DNA from: JAHECQ01 sp047638695
GTDB lineage: Bacteria; Actinomycetota; Acidimicrobiia; Acidimicrobiales; SZUA-35
Length of the DNA: 64,000 nucleotides
Direction of reading: 5' to 3'
Assembly (NCBI GenBank): GCA_047638695.1
Contig: JBLINY010000010.1
Span: forward strand, 1-64,000
Shown here piece by piece: positions 33,099 to 41,837 of the stretch; position 1 is the stretch's first letter, and each line of letters opens with the position of its first letter. The notes below the pieces were generated by a model that was not told the DNA's origin, searched no databases, and saw only the letters and a program-made list of their open reading frames with translations. Both the position numbers and the translations under genes were made by a program.

Positions 33099-34015
33099 CC
33101 ACCTCACTCCCACCAGGGCGGGTCGCCTACCTCCCAAGCATCAAGCGCCCTCGAATCGAGTGGCCGGATGGAGCCCGGGTGGCGTTCTGGATCGCTCCAA
33201 ACATCGAACACTACGAATATATGCCGCCTCGGGACCCGCAAAGGAACCCGTGGGTTCGATCCCCTCACCCCGAGGTGCAGGGCTACTCGCAGCGCGACTA
33301 CGGCAACCGGGCCGGGTTCTGGCGAATGCTCGAAGCGCTCGACAAACACCACACCAGATGCACCGTGTCGCTGAATCTGGCCGTGCTAGATCACTACCCC
33401 GAGATTGCGGCGGCCATGCTGGAACGCGAATGGGAAGTCATGAGCCACGGCATTTACAACACTCGATACATCACCTCCTACACCGAAGAAGAGGAGCAGG
33501 ACTTCCTGACCGAGTCGATCGGGATGATGGAGCGCCACACCGGGAAACCACTGCTCGGAATGCTGGCCCCGGCCGTTGGCAACAATCTCCGCACACCCGA
33601 CCTTCTGGCCGAGGCCGGATTGATCTACCACGCCGACTGGATGCATGACGACCAGCCGGTACCACTGAAGGTTCGCAACGAGGGTCGTTTCGTGTCGGTG
33701 CCGTACTCGATTGAACTGAACGACGTTCCCGTCTTCTTGAACAACGCCAGCGCGGCAGACTTCTTGGCCATCTCCAAGGCCCAGTTCGACACTCTGTACG
33801 CCGAAGGGGCCGAGAGCGGTCGGGTCATGTGCCTCGCGTTACATCCGTATCTGATGGGCAGCCCACAACGAGCTCGCTACCTCGAGGAGTTCCTCGACTA
33901 CGTGAACAGCCACGACCAGGTGTGGCACACCACGGCGGGAGAGATAGCGCAACACTTCCTCGATCACCACTACGACGACTTCGTCACCGCCGCCGAGACC
34001 TTGGGAGACAACTGA
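33095..34015 (+). CDS. Polysaccharide deacetylase family protein (allantoinase PuuE-like)
   Basis: NodB-fold hydrolase of 306 residues. It carries ARVAFWIAPNIEHYEYMPP, a HG motif in VMSHGIYNTRYITSYTEEEE, the DD pair in YHADWMHDDQPVPL, and HPYLMGSPQRARYLEEFLDYV. The last two match metal-independent allantoinase-like members of this family, which act on small amides or ring compounds and not on chitin. There is no signal peptide, so it is cytosolic. It overlaps the VOC gene by 4 bases and the next deacetylase gene by 1 base. Confidence 0.85.
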   Translation: MTTSLPPGRVAYLPSIKRPRIEWPDGARVAFWIAPNIEHYEYMPPRDPQRNPWVRSPHPEVQGYSQRDYGNRAGFWRMLEALDKHHTRCTVSLNLAVLDHYPEIAAAMLEREWEVMSHGIYNTRYITSYTEEEEQDFLTESIGMMERHTGKPLLGMLAPAVGNNLRTPDLLAEAGLIYHADWMHDDQPVPLKVRNEGRFVSVPYSIELNDVPVFLNNASAADFLAISKAQFDTLYAEGAESGRVMCLALHPYLMGSPQRARYLEEFLDYVNSHDQVWHTTAGEIAQHFLDHHYDDFVTAAETLGDN

Positions 34016-34932
34016 TGCCTGCTGACGGAACCGTAGGCATGGATCACGATCAATACGAATGGTCGCCGATACCAACCCGTACGCCCTTTGCCTGGCCGGG
34101 TGGCGAGCCGTTGGCCCTTGGCGCCATGGTGCTACTTGAGCACTACGAATGGCAGCCCCCGGAAGATGCCTACACGTTGCGCTCTGCGTCGGGTGGCCTG
34201 ATCAAACTGCCCGACCCTGACTATCTGCGCCTCACCCATCGCGAGTACGGGCATCGGGTCGGCATCTTCCGACTGCTCGACACACTCGAACGGCACGCGG
34301 TTCCGCCGACGGTCGCGATCGACGTGCTGACCGCAGAGCACTATCCGTGGCTCGTCAACCATTGTGTCGAGCGAGGGTGCGAGATCGTGGCCCACGGCAT
34401 CGCCGCCTCTCGCATGATCACCTCGAAGATGAGCGAGGAGGAAGAGGTCGACACCATCGCCCGCTCTCTCGACACCATCGAGTCTTCCACCGGTAGCCGA
34501 CCGCGAGGTTGGTTCGGCCCGGAAGGTTCGGAGTCAACTCGAACGCCGTCCCTTCTGGCCGCGGCTGGTGTCGACTATCTCTGCGACTGGCCCAACGACG
34601 AGCAGCCCTATGCCATGACGGTGCCCACAGGCGAGCTCACCTCACTACCGCTCTACCTCGAGGTCGATGACGAGCAGACGTTGTGGACACGCAGAATGCG
34701 TCTGGCCGACTGGCGTGACGTAATGGTCGAATCTGCATCGGGGCTCCACGCCGATGGCGTAACCTCAGCCCGCCATTTGATGCTGACGCTCCGACCATGG
34801 CTCAGCGGTCAACCGTTCCGAGTCCCGGTCCTCGATGCGGCCTTGGCTGACATCACGGCGATCGGCCCCGTCTGGAAGGCCACCGGGTCGCAGATTGTCG
34901 ACGGCTTCCGAGCCGCCACACCGTTGTCGTAG
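34015..34932 (+). CDS. Second polysaccharide deacetylase family protein, altered motif
   Basis: A 305-residue paralogue of the preceding gene. It shares LEHYEWQPP, IVAHGIAASRMITSKMSEEEE, CDWPNDEQPYAM and LTSLPLYLEVDDEQTL. Where the first copy reads HPYLMGSPQR, this one reads RPWLSGQPFR, so a conserved histidine is replaced by arginine. It may have changed specificity or serve as a partner subunit. The start ATG 34015 shares a base with the previous stop. A longer upstream frame is ruled out by overlap with the first gene. Confidence 0.82.
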   Translation: MPADGTVGMDHDQYEWSPIPTRTPFAWPGGEPLALGAMVLLEHYEWQPPEDAYTLRSASGGLIKLPDPDYLRLTHREYGHRVGIFRLLDTLERHAVPPTVAIDVLTAEHYPWLVNHCVERGCEIVAHGIAASRMITSKMSEEEEVDTIARSLDTIESSTGSRPRGWFGPEGSESTRTPSLLAAAGVDYLCDWPNDEQPYAMTVPTGELTSLPLYLEVDDEQTLWTRRMRLADWRDVMVESASGLHADGVTSARHLMLTLRPWLSGQPFRVPVLDAALADITAIGPVWKATGSQIVDGFRAATPLS

Positions 34933-35174
34933 CCCCCGCCAAGGTTTGTCACGGCCCGCGCTTCATCGTCGTCTCTCGCCAGAACCCTCTCCATCACCCT
35001 CCCTTTATGGTCAGTTGCACGGATGGAGACACTCAAGTGAGTCAAAAAAGCGGCCGAAGTTCCTTTCGGTAGAGGGGAGCCCGGCCTCGCGTACGAACAA
35101 CGTCGTTGGTCCGCTAGCCGGGCCCCGCCCTACTCCGCTTGTGAGACGGCCAAGACCGCAGCAAGATCTCGGTC

Positions 35175-35651
35175 ATGACAGCCAACGAGCAGATCCACGC
35201 CGCACTAGCGGCCTATTGCCGAGGTGTTGACCGTCTTGACGACGATTCACTGATGTCGGCCTTTCACCCCGAAGCCATCCTCAGTGGCTACGGACGACGA
35301 GACCGGGCGGTAGAAGAATTCGTCCCATTCGCAATCAATGGCCTGCGCCACGCCTACGCCGGCACGCAGCATCGATTGAGCAATATCTACATCGAGATCG
35401 ACGGTAACCAAGCTCGGGTCGAGAGCTACGTGACAGCCGAGCATCTCCGCGTTGATGGCGAGACTCGTCGACTTCACGTGTTCACCGGTCGCTACATCGA
35501 CGCCTTCGAGAACATCTCTGGCCGGTGGGCAATACGTTCTCGAACGCTGCGTCATGACTGGACCCACGACATAGAGCTAACCGGAGCGATGCCCGGCTCG
35601 TGGACTGACGGCGCCCGCGACCGTTCCGACGTCGTCTATGACGCGCTGTGA
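35175..35651 (+). CDS. SnoaL-like (NTF2-fold) protein
   Basis: A 158-residue protein. ANEQIHAALAAYCRGVDRLDDDSLMSAFHPEAI opens the fold in the way of the SnoaL_4 group, which includes scytalone dehydratase and LinA-like enzymes. HRLSNIYIEIDGNQARVESYVTAEH and LHVFTGRYIDAFENISGRWAIRSRTLRHDW complete it. The HR and DW pairs are typical. It is the fourth gene of the plus-strand operon after a 242-base gap, in which I recognise nothing beyond a possible ribosome site. Confidence 0.82.
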   Translation: MTANEQIHAALAAYCRGVDRLDDDSLMSAFHPEAILSGYGRRDRAVEEFVPFAINGLRHAYAGTQHRLSNIYIEIDGNQARVESYVTAEHLRVDGETRRLHVFTGRYIDAFENISGRWAIRSRTLRHDWTHDIELTGAMPGSWTDGARDRSDVVYDAL

Positions 35652-35673
35652 CTGGGAAGGTAGCGTTCGTGTC

Positions 35674-36090
35674 ATGAGCATCGATAGCGAGCCAACCACG
35701 AACGCCAACAACGAGCTGGTCTGCCAGCAGCTCGCCGACGCCGAGTTCGGCAAGACCGGGCGCCGCAGCTTCTTCGAATACCGCGACACCGGATTGGGTG
35801 ACGCCACCAACGGCCAGTACAAGGCCCACGTCATGCGTTCCACCGACGTGATGGAGTCGACCGGCTGGCACTACCACGTCTGCGATCTCCAGTTCGTCTA
35901 CGTCCTGAAGGGTTGGGTCGAACTCGAGTTCGAGGGCGGCGAGGTCAAGCGCTTGGTCGAGGGTGCCGCCATGGCCATCCCTGGCGGCATGGTGCACAAC
36001 GAGATCAACGTCTCGTCCGACTTTGAAGCGCTTGAGGTTGCTTCGCCGGCAGATATGGGCACCATCTCCGTTGACGCACCCGCTGCCTAA
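35674..36090 (+). CDS. Cupin-domain protein
   Basis: A 138-residue single-domain cupin. WHYHVCDLQFVYVLKGWVELEFEGGEVKRLVEGAAMAIPGGMVHNEI holds both cupin motifs: the first with H-x-H and a conserved acidic position, the second with P-G-x3-H. These residues would bind one metal. I preferred ATG 35674 to the upstream GTG starts. It follows the SnoaL gene after 22 bases. Cupins in such operons are often dioxygenases, isomerases or epimerases, and this one is not further assignable. Confidence 0.82.
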   Translation: MSIDSEPTTNANNELVCQQLADAEFGKTGRRSFFEYRDTGLGDATNGQYKAHVMRSTDVMESTGWHYHVCDLQFVYVLKGWVELEFEGGEVKRLVEGAAMAIPGGMVHNEINVSSDFEALEVASPADMGTISVDAPAA

Positions 36091-36092
36091 CG

Positions 36093-37082
36093 GTGCCACT
36101 GCCACTCTCTATCGTCGATCTGGCCATGGTGCCAGACGGCCACACCAGCACCCAGGCGCTGGCTGACACCGCTGCGCTCGCTCGTCGGGCCGACGAGCTC
36201 GGCTACACCCGATTCTGGGTAGCCGAACATCACAACATGGAGACGGTTGCCAGCACTAGCCCCGCGGTGTTGATGGCGCATCTCGCACAGCAAACCACGC
36301 AGATTCACCTCGGATCGGGCGGCGTGATGCTGCCGAACCACGCATCCCTGGCCATCGCCGAGCAGTTCGCCTTGCTGGAAGCCCTTCACCCGGGACGGGT
36401 CGATCTTGGGATCGGCAGAGCTCCTGGCACCGATCTGCGCACCGCAGCGGTGTTGCGCCGAACCAGCGACGACCGAGATGCCGAGGATTTCCCTCGCCAT
36501 CTGCTGGATCTCATGGGCCTGCTGGGAGATGTTCGCAAAGACGAAGGACTCTGGGACCGCTTCCGGGCCACGCCCGTTGCCACCAGCTACCCATCGGTCT
36601 TCCTGCTCGGCTCGTCCGGCTTCAGTGCCCAGCTTGCCGGCCTTCTTGGGCTGCCGTTCGTCTTTGCCAATCATTTCGACATGGGTGGCACCGAACAAGC
36701 GGCCCAGATCTACCGGCAACACTTCGAACCGTCGGCCATTCTCAGCGAGCCCCACACCATCGTGACCGCGTCAGTAATCACGGCCGACACCGCCCAAGAA
36801 GCTCACCATCTGGCCGGACCGAGCCGGCTGAGAAAGTTCGGCATGCGCACGGGCCAGCTGCTGCCGCTGTTCTCCCCTGCCGACGCGGCCGCTCATCCTC
36901 ACTTCGACGCAGCAGTTGAGATGCCGACAAACGGCATCGTTGGCACCCCAGACGAAGCCATCACCGGCCTCGAGCATCTGGCCGACGCTACGGAAGCAAA
37001 TGAGCTGATGTTGCACGTAGCCACCCATGGTTTGGCCGAGCGGCTACAGACAATCGAAACCATCTACTCCCACTGGAATTGA
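36093..37082 (+). CDS. LLM class flavin-dependent oxidoreductase (MsnO8-like)
   Basis: A 329-residue luciferase-like protein. LARRADELGYTRFWVAEHHNMETVASTSPAVLMAHLAQQT, IHLGSGGVMLPNHASLAIAEQF, LEALHPGRVDLGIGRAPGTD and VFLLGSSGFSAQLAGLLGLPFVFANHF are characteristic of the MsnO8/YhbW-like branch. GTG 36093 lies 2 bases after the cupin stop. It is one of two LLM enzymes in this operon, and the pair may act in sequence on the same compound. Confidence 0.86.
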   Translation: MPLPLSIVDLAMVPDGHTSTQALADTAALARRADELGYTRFWVAEHHNMETVASTSPAVLMAHLAQQTTQIHLGSGGVMLPNHASLAIAEQFALLEALHPGRVDLGIGRAPGTDLRTAAVLRRTSDDRDAEDFPRHLLDLMGLLGDVRKDEGLWDRFRATPVATSYPSVFLLGSSGFSAQLAGLLGLPFVFANHFDMGGTEQAAQIYRQHFEPSAILSEPHTIVTASVITADTAQEAHHLAGPSRLRKFGMRTGQLLPLFSPADAAAHPHFDAAVEMPTNGIVGTPDEAITGLEHLADATEANELMLHVATHGLAERLQTIETIYSHWN

Positions 37083-38197
37083 GTCTTTTTACAATGAATC
37101 TCGGCTTGTTCTTTATGCCTCTGCACCACCCTGACAAACCGTGGGGTCAAGCAATGGAGGAGGACCGGCAGATGATTCTGCACGCCGACTCTCTCGGCTT
37201 TGCCGAGACCTGGATGGGCGAGCACTTCACGTCGAAGGCCGAACCAGTTCCGGCGCCGCTGATCTTCCTGGCGACCCTCATCAACGAGACCAAGACGATG
37301 CGGTTCGGCACCGGTGTAATCAACCTCGGTCACCGCCACCCGATGGTGGTCGCAGCCGAGGTGGCCCAGTTCGATCAGCTCAGCGGCGGCCGCTTCATGA
37401 TGGGTGTTGGGCCCGGCGGGCTGGCCAGCGATGGTGAGATGTTCGGTCGCCCCGACATGGCCGACCGAGTGCGTGTGGCCGATGAGTCGCTGAAGATGAT
37501 CATCGAGCTGCTCTCCAACGATGCACCTGTCTCGGTGCAGGGCGAAGCGTGGAGCGCATCACTTGAAAGCCAAGTCTGGCCAACACATGGCGTTGGCATG
37601 TTGCCGAAGCCAGTGCAACGGCCACACCCACCGATCGCCATGGCCATGGCATCACCGGCCGGCGACACCGTGCGCACCGTCGCCGAAAACGGCTACATCC
37701 CGATCTCGGCCAACTTCGTACCCATCTCGGCGGTAAAAGGCCAGTGGGATACCTACACCGAGATTCGGGAAGGACTCGGGCTGCCGGTCGAACGCGATCG
37801 TTGGCGGGTCTGCCGCAACATTCTGGTCACCGACTCTGATGCTGAGGCAGAAGAACTGCTGTCCGACCCCGACGGCACGTTCGCTTTCTATTTCCGTTAC
37901 CTCGCCGGAGTGCGCGATATGCCCCGGCTGGCGTCCGAACCACACCTCACTTCGACCGAGCTATTCGACCAGCTAAACGTGGCCAAGGCCATCGAAAAAT
38001 GCGTCATTGCCGGATCGGCCGAAACGGTCACGGCCAAGCTGATGGACATGAGCGACATCCTCGGACCGTTCGGGACATTGGTCGTAGTCGGCCACGACTG
38101 GGACGACACCGACCGCTGGACACGTTCGATCACGTCACTGGCCCAGAAGGTGGCGCCGAAACTCGAGCAACATTTGACAGCAATCTCTTCCCGCTGA
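37079..38197 (+). CDS. LLM class flavin-dependent oxidoreductase (monooxygenase-like)
   Basis: A 372-residue protein. LFFMPLHHPDKPWGQAMEEDRQMILHADSLGFAETWMGEH is the opening typical of limonene- or alkanesulfonate-monooxygenase-like members. MRFGTGVINLGHRHPMVVAAEVAQFDQLSGGRFMMGVGPGG follows. TTG 37079 overlaps the preceding stop by 4 bases; ATG 37094 would remove only five residues. It is the last clear enzyme of the operon. The substrate is unknown. Confidence 0.86.
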   Translation: MSLFTMNLGLFFMPLHHPDKPWGQAMEEDRQMILHADSLGFAETWMGEHFTSKAEPVPAPLIFLATLINETKTMRFGTGVINLGHRHPMVVAAEVAQFDQLSGGRFMMGVGPGGLASDGEMFGRPDMADRVRVADESLKMIIELLSNDAPVSVQGEAWSASLESQVWPTHGVGMLPKPVQRPHPPIAMAMASPAGDTVRTVAENGYIPISANFVPISAVKGQWDTYTEIREGLGLPVERDRWRVCRNILVTDSDAEAEELLSDPDGTFAFYFRYLAGVRDMPRLASEPHLTSTELFDQLNVAKAIEKCVIAGSAETVTAKLMDMSDILGPFGTLVVVGHDWDDTDRWTRSITSLAQKVAPKLEQHLTAISSR

Positions 38198-38252
38198 TCA
38201 CCGATCTCGGTCCGTATCTTCGATAGCTTCAACGCCCGATGAGGTATTCGGC

Positions 38253-38651
38253 GTGAATCACGAGGAAGCAGAGGAATCCGTAGGGGCTCTCGTCGACGAC
38301 CTTCGGTTCTTGATGGGCAGTCGCCCTCACACCGCGTGGCCTGACATGGCTGAGGCGGCAATCGAACACCACACCCCGTTTATCGCCGAGGAGCTCCTGA
38401 GCTGGCAGCAGCGGCGCCTGCAGCGCGCCGCCCATCTGGCCCTCGAGGGCCTAGCCGTCAGCAACGCCGAACAGATCCGCGCCGGCATTCTCGATATCCG
38501 CACGATCGAGAGCGTTCTGACCAGCGATGGCGAGGAACCGCTCGCGCCCGAGCGGCCAGGGTCAGCCATCAACCCGAACGAGACGATCCATCTCGATGCT
38601 CCCATCATTGACCTCGACCTGGAAGCCCGCATCCGTCGGGCCACGCGCTAG
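38253..38651 (+). CDS. Hypothetical protein at the operon end
   Basis: A 132-residue protein, acidic at both ends, predicted as mostly helical (LLSWQQRRLQRAAHLALEGLAVSNAEQIRAGILDIRTIESVL). I know no family. GTG 38253 has a GAGG about ten bases upstream. It lies 55 bases after the LLM gene on the same strand and converges on the fusion oxidoreductase gene. Confidence 0.65.
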   Translation: MNHEEAEESVGALVDDLRFLMGSRPHTAWPDMAEAAIEHHTPFIAEELLSWQQRRLQRAAHLALEGLAVSNAEQIRAGILDIRTIESVLTSDGEEPLAPERPGSAINPNETIHLDAPIIDLDLEARIRRATR

Positions 38652-38719
38652 CTGGCTCATTTCGCCAGTTCGATCTAGCAGTCGGGTCCGGCCTCTTTCC
38701 GCAGGTCAGCCCGAGCGGC

Positions 38720-40495
38720 CTACCAGTACTCCTCATAGTGGACGTTGCCCGGCTGCTTGCGCTTATCGAGGGTGAAGCCCGCTTCGTTCAACAGGCCGAC
38801 CACTCCAGGCGTCTCGGGCCACTGCTCGGCGCCGTCATGTTCTTCGGGCAGGCCGATCATTGCCGGGTTGCCACACAGGAAAACATGGGTGCTGTCGGCA
38901 TCGAGCGAGACGTCGAAATCGGTGACAAACGCTCCGTCTCGCACGAGATCTTGGATGTAGCGCTTCGGCACATCAGACTCGCGGGTCGGGAGCGGCACAT
39001 AGTGGTAGTTGCTGTATTGCTTCTCGAGCTGACGGTGCTTGGCGGTATAGCCAAGGTCGGCCCACTGTCGAACCGAGACGGCGGAGATAAGTGGCCCGGT
39101 ATGCCCTTTGCGCAGCAACTCAACGATCATGGCGTTGTGTGGCGCCTCGCCGGTACCGGTCGAGAGGAACACCACGGTGTCGGTGGGGTTGTCGACCGCG
39201 GCCAATGTGTAGCGGCCAGCCACCTTCGGGCCCAGGTAGATGCGATCACCCGGCTGCTTCAGCGCCAAGCGGGGAGTCAAGGCTGGCACGTTCTCGTCGG
39301 TCGGCTTTACCAGCACGATGTAGAACTCGAGCTCGTCGAGGCCACGTTCGTCTGTGAGGTAACCGTTTTCGTCGAACATGCGGCTCGAAATCGAGTACGA
39401 CCGCCGAATCAGCTTGTCCCACTTCCCGTCGAGCTTGGGATCGACAGCTTCGTCGATGCGCTCTTCCCAGTAGCCAAGGCCCAGCGAGGCGTACTGTCCC
39501 GGTAAGAACGAGGTGTCTCCGTGATCGGGCTTCACCCGCAGCACCCACAAATCGCTGTGAGTTGGCTCGAAATAGGTGATGACGGCGTTGTAGTGCTCGG
39601 TACGCAACTCGTCGATGGCGCCGGTATGTCGGGCCCTTCGACGCACGGGCGACGCTGGCTCTGGTAGATCGAGGCCGGGGAAACACGCTTCGGCGATCGC
39701 GGTACCAATGGTGGCGCCGGGCACGGTCGTCGCCGGTGCCGTGTCGTCCGGATCGCCCAGGAAGAACACTCGACCGGTTGCTATCGCCTGGTCCGTGGCG
39801 CCCACATCTGCTGGCGACAGCGTTCTGCGGGGCGATGCGAATACGACGTGATCGAACTCGAGGTCGGGCGTGCGGCGATCGTCAAAGAAGGCCATCGGGA
39901 AATCGTCGACCAAGCTGATCTGGTCGGGGGTCGAGCGATACAAAACCGTGATCCGACGCTCACGCTCGAGTCGGCGCAGCATGTTGTCGGCGGCCGGCGA
40001 CAACGTCTCGGGGTCCATGCCTTCGGCCGCCAACACAACCCGGTGCCCGGCTTGGACTGCAGCGGCGGACAACTCGACCGCATGATCGCTATGGCCAATC
40101 ACCAACACGTCGGCGTCGGAGACCTGAGGCAGGGCGTCGATATGGACCCGATCAGAGTCGAGAGGCGCCGGCATCGAGGGTTCCCAGCCATCAGCCAACT
40201 TCCGTTCGGCCACCATCACGGCCCGGGCTCGGTAGCTGAGCCGATTCGTGTTTACGACCAGATCGTCGCCCTCAACATCAATGCTGCTGACCGTCTCGCC
40301 GTAACCAACGTCGAGCAAGTTGTCGCCAACCAGCTCGGGAAAGGCCACTGAGCTCGATGGCTCGACGACTCGAATCAGGTTGAGACCCGACCGGAGCGAC
40401 GAAACCGCAACGGACAAACCACCGGCTGATCCACCCAGAATCAGCAGATCGTGGACTCGAACGCTCGTGGCCGGATGCTCGTTCGTTGTCGACAT
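38720..40495 (-). CDS. Fused pyridine-nucleotide oxidoreductase and ferredoxin-NADP reductase
   Basis: A 591-residue two-part flavoprotein. Residues 1-290 resemble thioredoxin-reductase-type Rossmann domains (ILGGSAGGLSVAVSSLRSGL, DADVLVIGHSDHAVELSAAAVQAGHRVVLAAEG, GRVFFLGDPDD) but lack the CxxC redox pair. Residues 300-591 form an FNR module: FAD-binding RRSYSIS, NADP-binding STGTGEAPHNAMIVELL, and the C-terminal aromatic HYEEYW. The fusion implies internal or paired electron transfer from NAD(P)H. ATG 40495 avoids a short upstream leader. A ferredoxin gene and P450 genes occur 9-20 kb away but are not adjacent. Confidence 0.82.
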   Translation of the reverse strand: MSTTNEHPATSVRVHDLLILGGSAGGLSVAVSSLRSGLNLIRVVEPSSSVAFPELVGDNLLDVGYGETVSSIDVEGDDLVVNTNRLSYRARAVMVAERKLADGWEPSMPAPLDSDRVHIDALPQVSDADVLVIGHSDHAVELSAAAVQAGHRVVLAAEGMDPETLSPAADNMLRRLERERRITVLYRSTPDQISLVDDFPMAFFDDRRTPDLEFDHVVFASPRRTLSPADVGATDQAIATGRVFFLGDPDDTAPATTVPGATIGTAIAEACFPGLDLPEPASPVRRRARHTGAIDELRTEHYNAVITYFEPTHSDLWVLRVKPDHGDTSFLPGQYASLGLGYWEERIDEAVDPKLDGKWDKLIRRSYSISSRMFDENGYLTDERGLDELEFYIVLVKPTDENVPALTPRLALKQPGDRIYLGPKVAGRYTLAAVDNPTDTVVFLSTGTGEAPHNAMIVELLRKGHTGPLISAVSVRQWADLGYTAKHRQLEKQYSNYHYVPLPTRESDVPKRYIQDLVRDGAFVTDFDVSLDADSTHVFLCGNPAMIGLPEEHDGAEQWPETPGVVGLLNEAGFTLDKRKQPGNVHYEEYW

Positions 40496-40554
40496 ACACC
40501 CCAAACCGTAGTTCGAGGCTCAGACATTCCCCATTGCGATGGAAGAGCCGTCGG

Positions 40555-41772
40555 TCACCAGCTGACGGCGACGAAGCCCAAGCCGATCTCGCCGCCACCA
40601 CCACCGCCGTACCAACGCACCGTGTTGTCGCTTCCTGAGGCAATCAGGTAGGTGTCCGACGCGTCGTAGTCGATCCGGTCGACGGTGTCTGGCAGATCGA
40701 ACTCGGCAACGAGAACACCAGTGCTGGGGTCATAGACCTTCCCAGTAACGTCGTCGTCGGGCGAGCGGAGCAGCGCCAGGATCATGCCATCGGCCCGGAC
40801 GTCGGCATCGAGGATGTCGCCGAATGGGCCTCCCTCGAAATGCCGGGCCTGGGGGTCCGCTGGGTTAGAGACATCGAGTATCCGGAGCTCGCCGACGTTG
40901 CCCTCGCTGACCCGAATCACCAGGTTTTCGGCATCGAGCCATGCAAGCGGGGTCGACCACGACAGGCCGTTCTCGATCTCTCCGTAGGAGCCAAACACCT
41001 CACCATTGCCGGGCGCCACGATCTCGATCTGGCCCAGTCCGCTTCTGGCGACCAACGCCTGATCAGGAGACAGCTCCGGGTGAAGCCCGTATTGGAGATC
41101 GACGTCGACCGGGTTCAATATCTGGCCCTGCTCGACGCGGTAGATGTAGCCGACAGCAGGCTCACAACAATCGGTGATCCAGAGCGCACCGTCAGAACCA
41201 ACATCGATGCTGTCGATGGCCTGGACGAAACATCCCTCGTCTGGATCGCAACCGCCGATCTGTGGCCAACCACCGTACGTACCCAAGATGTCACCGGTCA
41301 GCGTGTCGACCTCAACCAACTCGTAGGTCACCGATGTGATGGCCCAAAATGTTGCCGGCCGACCATCAGGCAGCGTCTGTGACGGCGACGCGACCGCACT
41401 TGGAAAGGCCTCGGTGGTTGGCACCGATGTGACGGTCGCAGCAGACTCGTTGTCAGCCTCATCAGTACTGGGCTGGACTCCATCCGATTTGTCGGCGTCC
41501 GACACCTGATCATCAGCAATCACGTCGGCTGGAGTTGTGGTGACCCCGGTTGGATCCGCCGCCACCGGTGTCTCAATAACCTGGTGCCCGCCACCACCGC
41601 GGCCAAAGATGAACAAACCACCGCCGACGACGAGCACCACCGCAGCCAGGCCAAGCAGCGGAGCGAGCCAGGAAGGCCAGCGATCCCCAGGCTGGGATGA
41701 AAGGCCAGCTGCCCGGCGATTGATGATCTCCTCAGCACGAGGCCCACTGGGTGCAGAATCAGAGTGGATCAT
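40555..41772 (-). CDS. Membrane-anchored beta-propeller-like protein
   Basis: A 405-residue protein. A short cytoplasmic part with a helical segment (RAEEIINRRAAGL) leads to one membrane helix (APLLGLAAVVLVVGGGLFIFG), then an acidic Thr/Ser/Asp linker. About 260 residues of repeating beta units follow (YELVEVDTLTGDILGTYGG, SIDVGSDGALWITD, YLIASGSDNTVRWYGGGG), which look like a WD40/NHL-type propeller on the outside of the membrane. ATG 41772 was chosen over 41814. It lies just downstream of the Hsp70 gene on the same strand (65-base gap). Confidence 0.72.
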   Translation of the reverse strand: MIHSDSAPSGPRAEEIINRRAAGLSSQPGDRWPSWLAPLLGLAAVVLVVGGGLFIFGRGGGGHQVIETPVAADPTGVTTTPADVIADDQVSDADKSDGVQPSTDEADNESAATVTSVPTTEAFPSAVASPSQTLPDGRPATFWAITSVTYELVEVDTLTGDILGTYGGWPQIGGCDPDEGCFVQAIDSIDVGSDGALWITDCCEPAVGYIYRVEQGQILNPVDVDLQYGLHPELSPDQALVARSGLGQIEIVAPGNGEVFGSYGEIENGLSWSTPLAWLDAENLVIRVSEGNVGELRILDVSNPADPQARHFEGGPFGDILDADVRADGMILALLRSPDDDVTGKVYDPSTGVLVAEFDLPDTVDRIDYDASDTYLIASGSDNTVRWYGGGGGGEIGLGFVAVSW

Positions 41773-41837
41773 TGCCAGTTCTTTCAGAAGGGCGAGGTTG
41801 GATCCAGGGAACAACCACGAGGGGGTCCAGAGTCGCC

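Noticed and set aside
33829..34014. Upstream extension of the second deacetylase
   Set aside because: It overlaps the end of the first deacetylase in another frame; ATG 34015 gives coupled translation.
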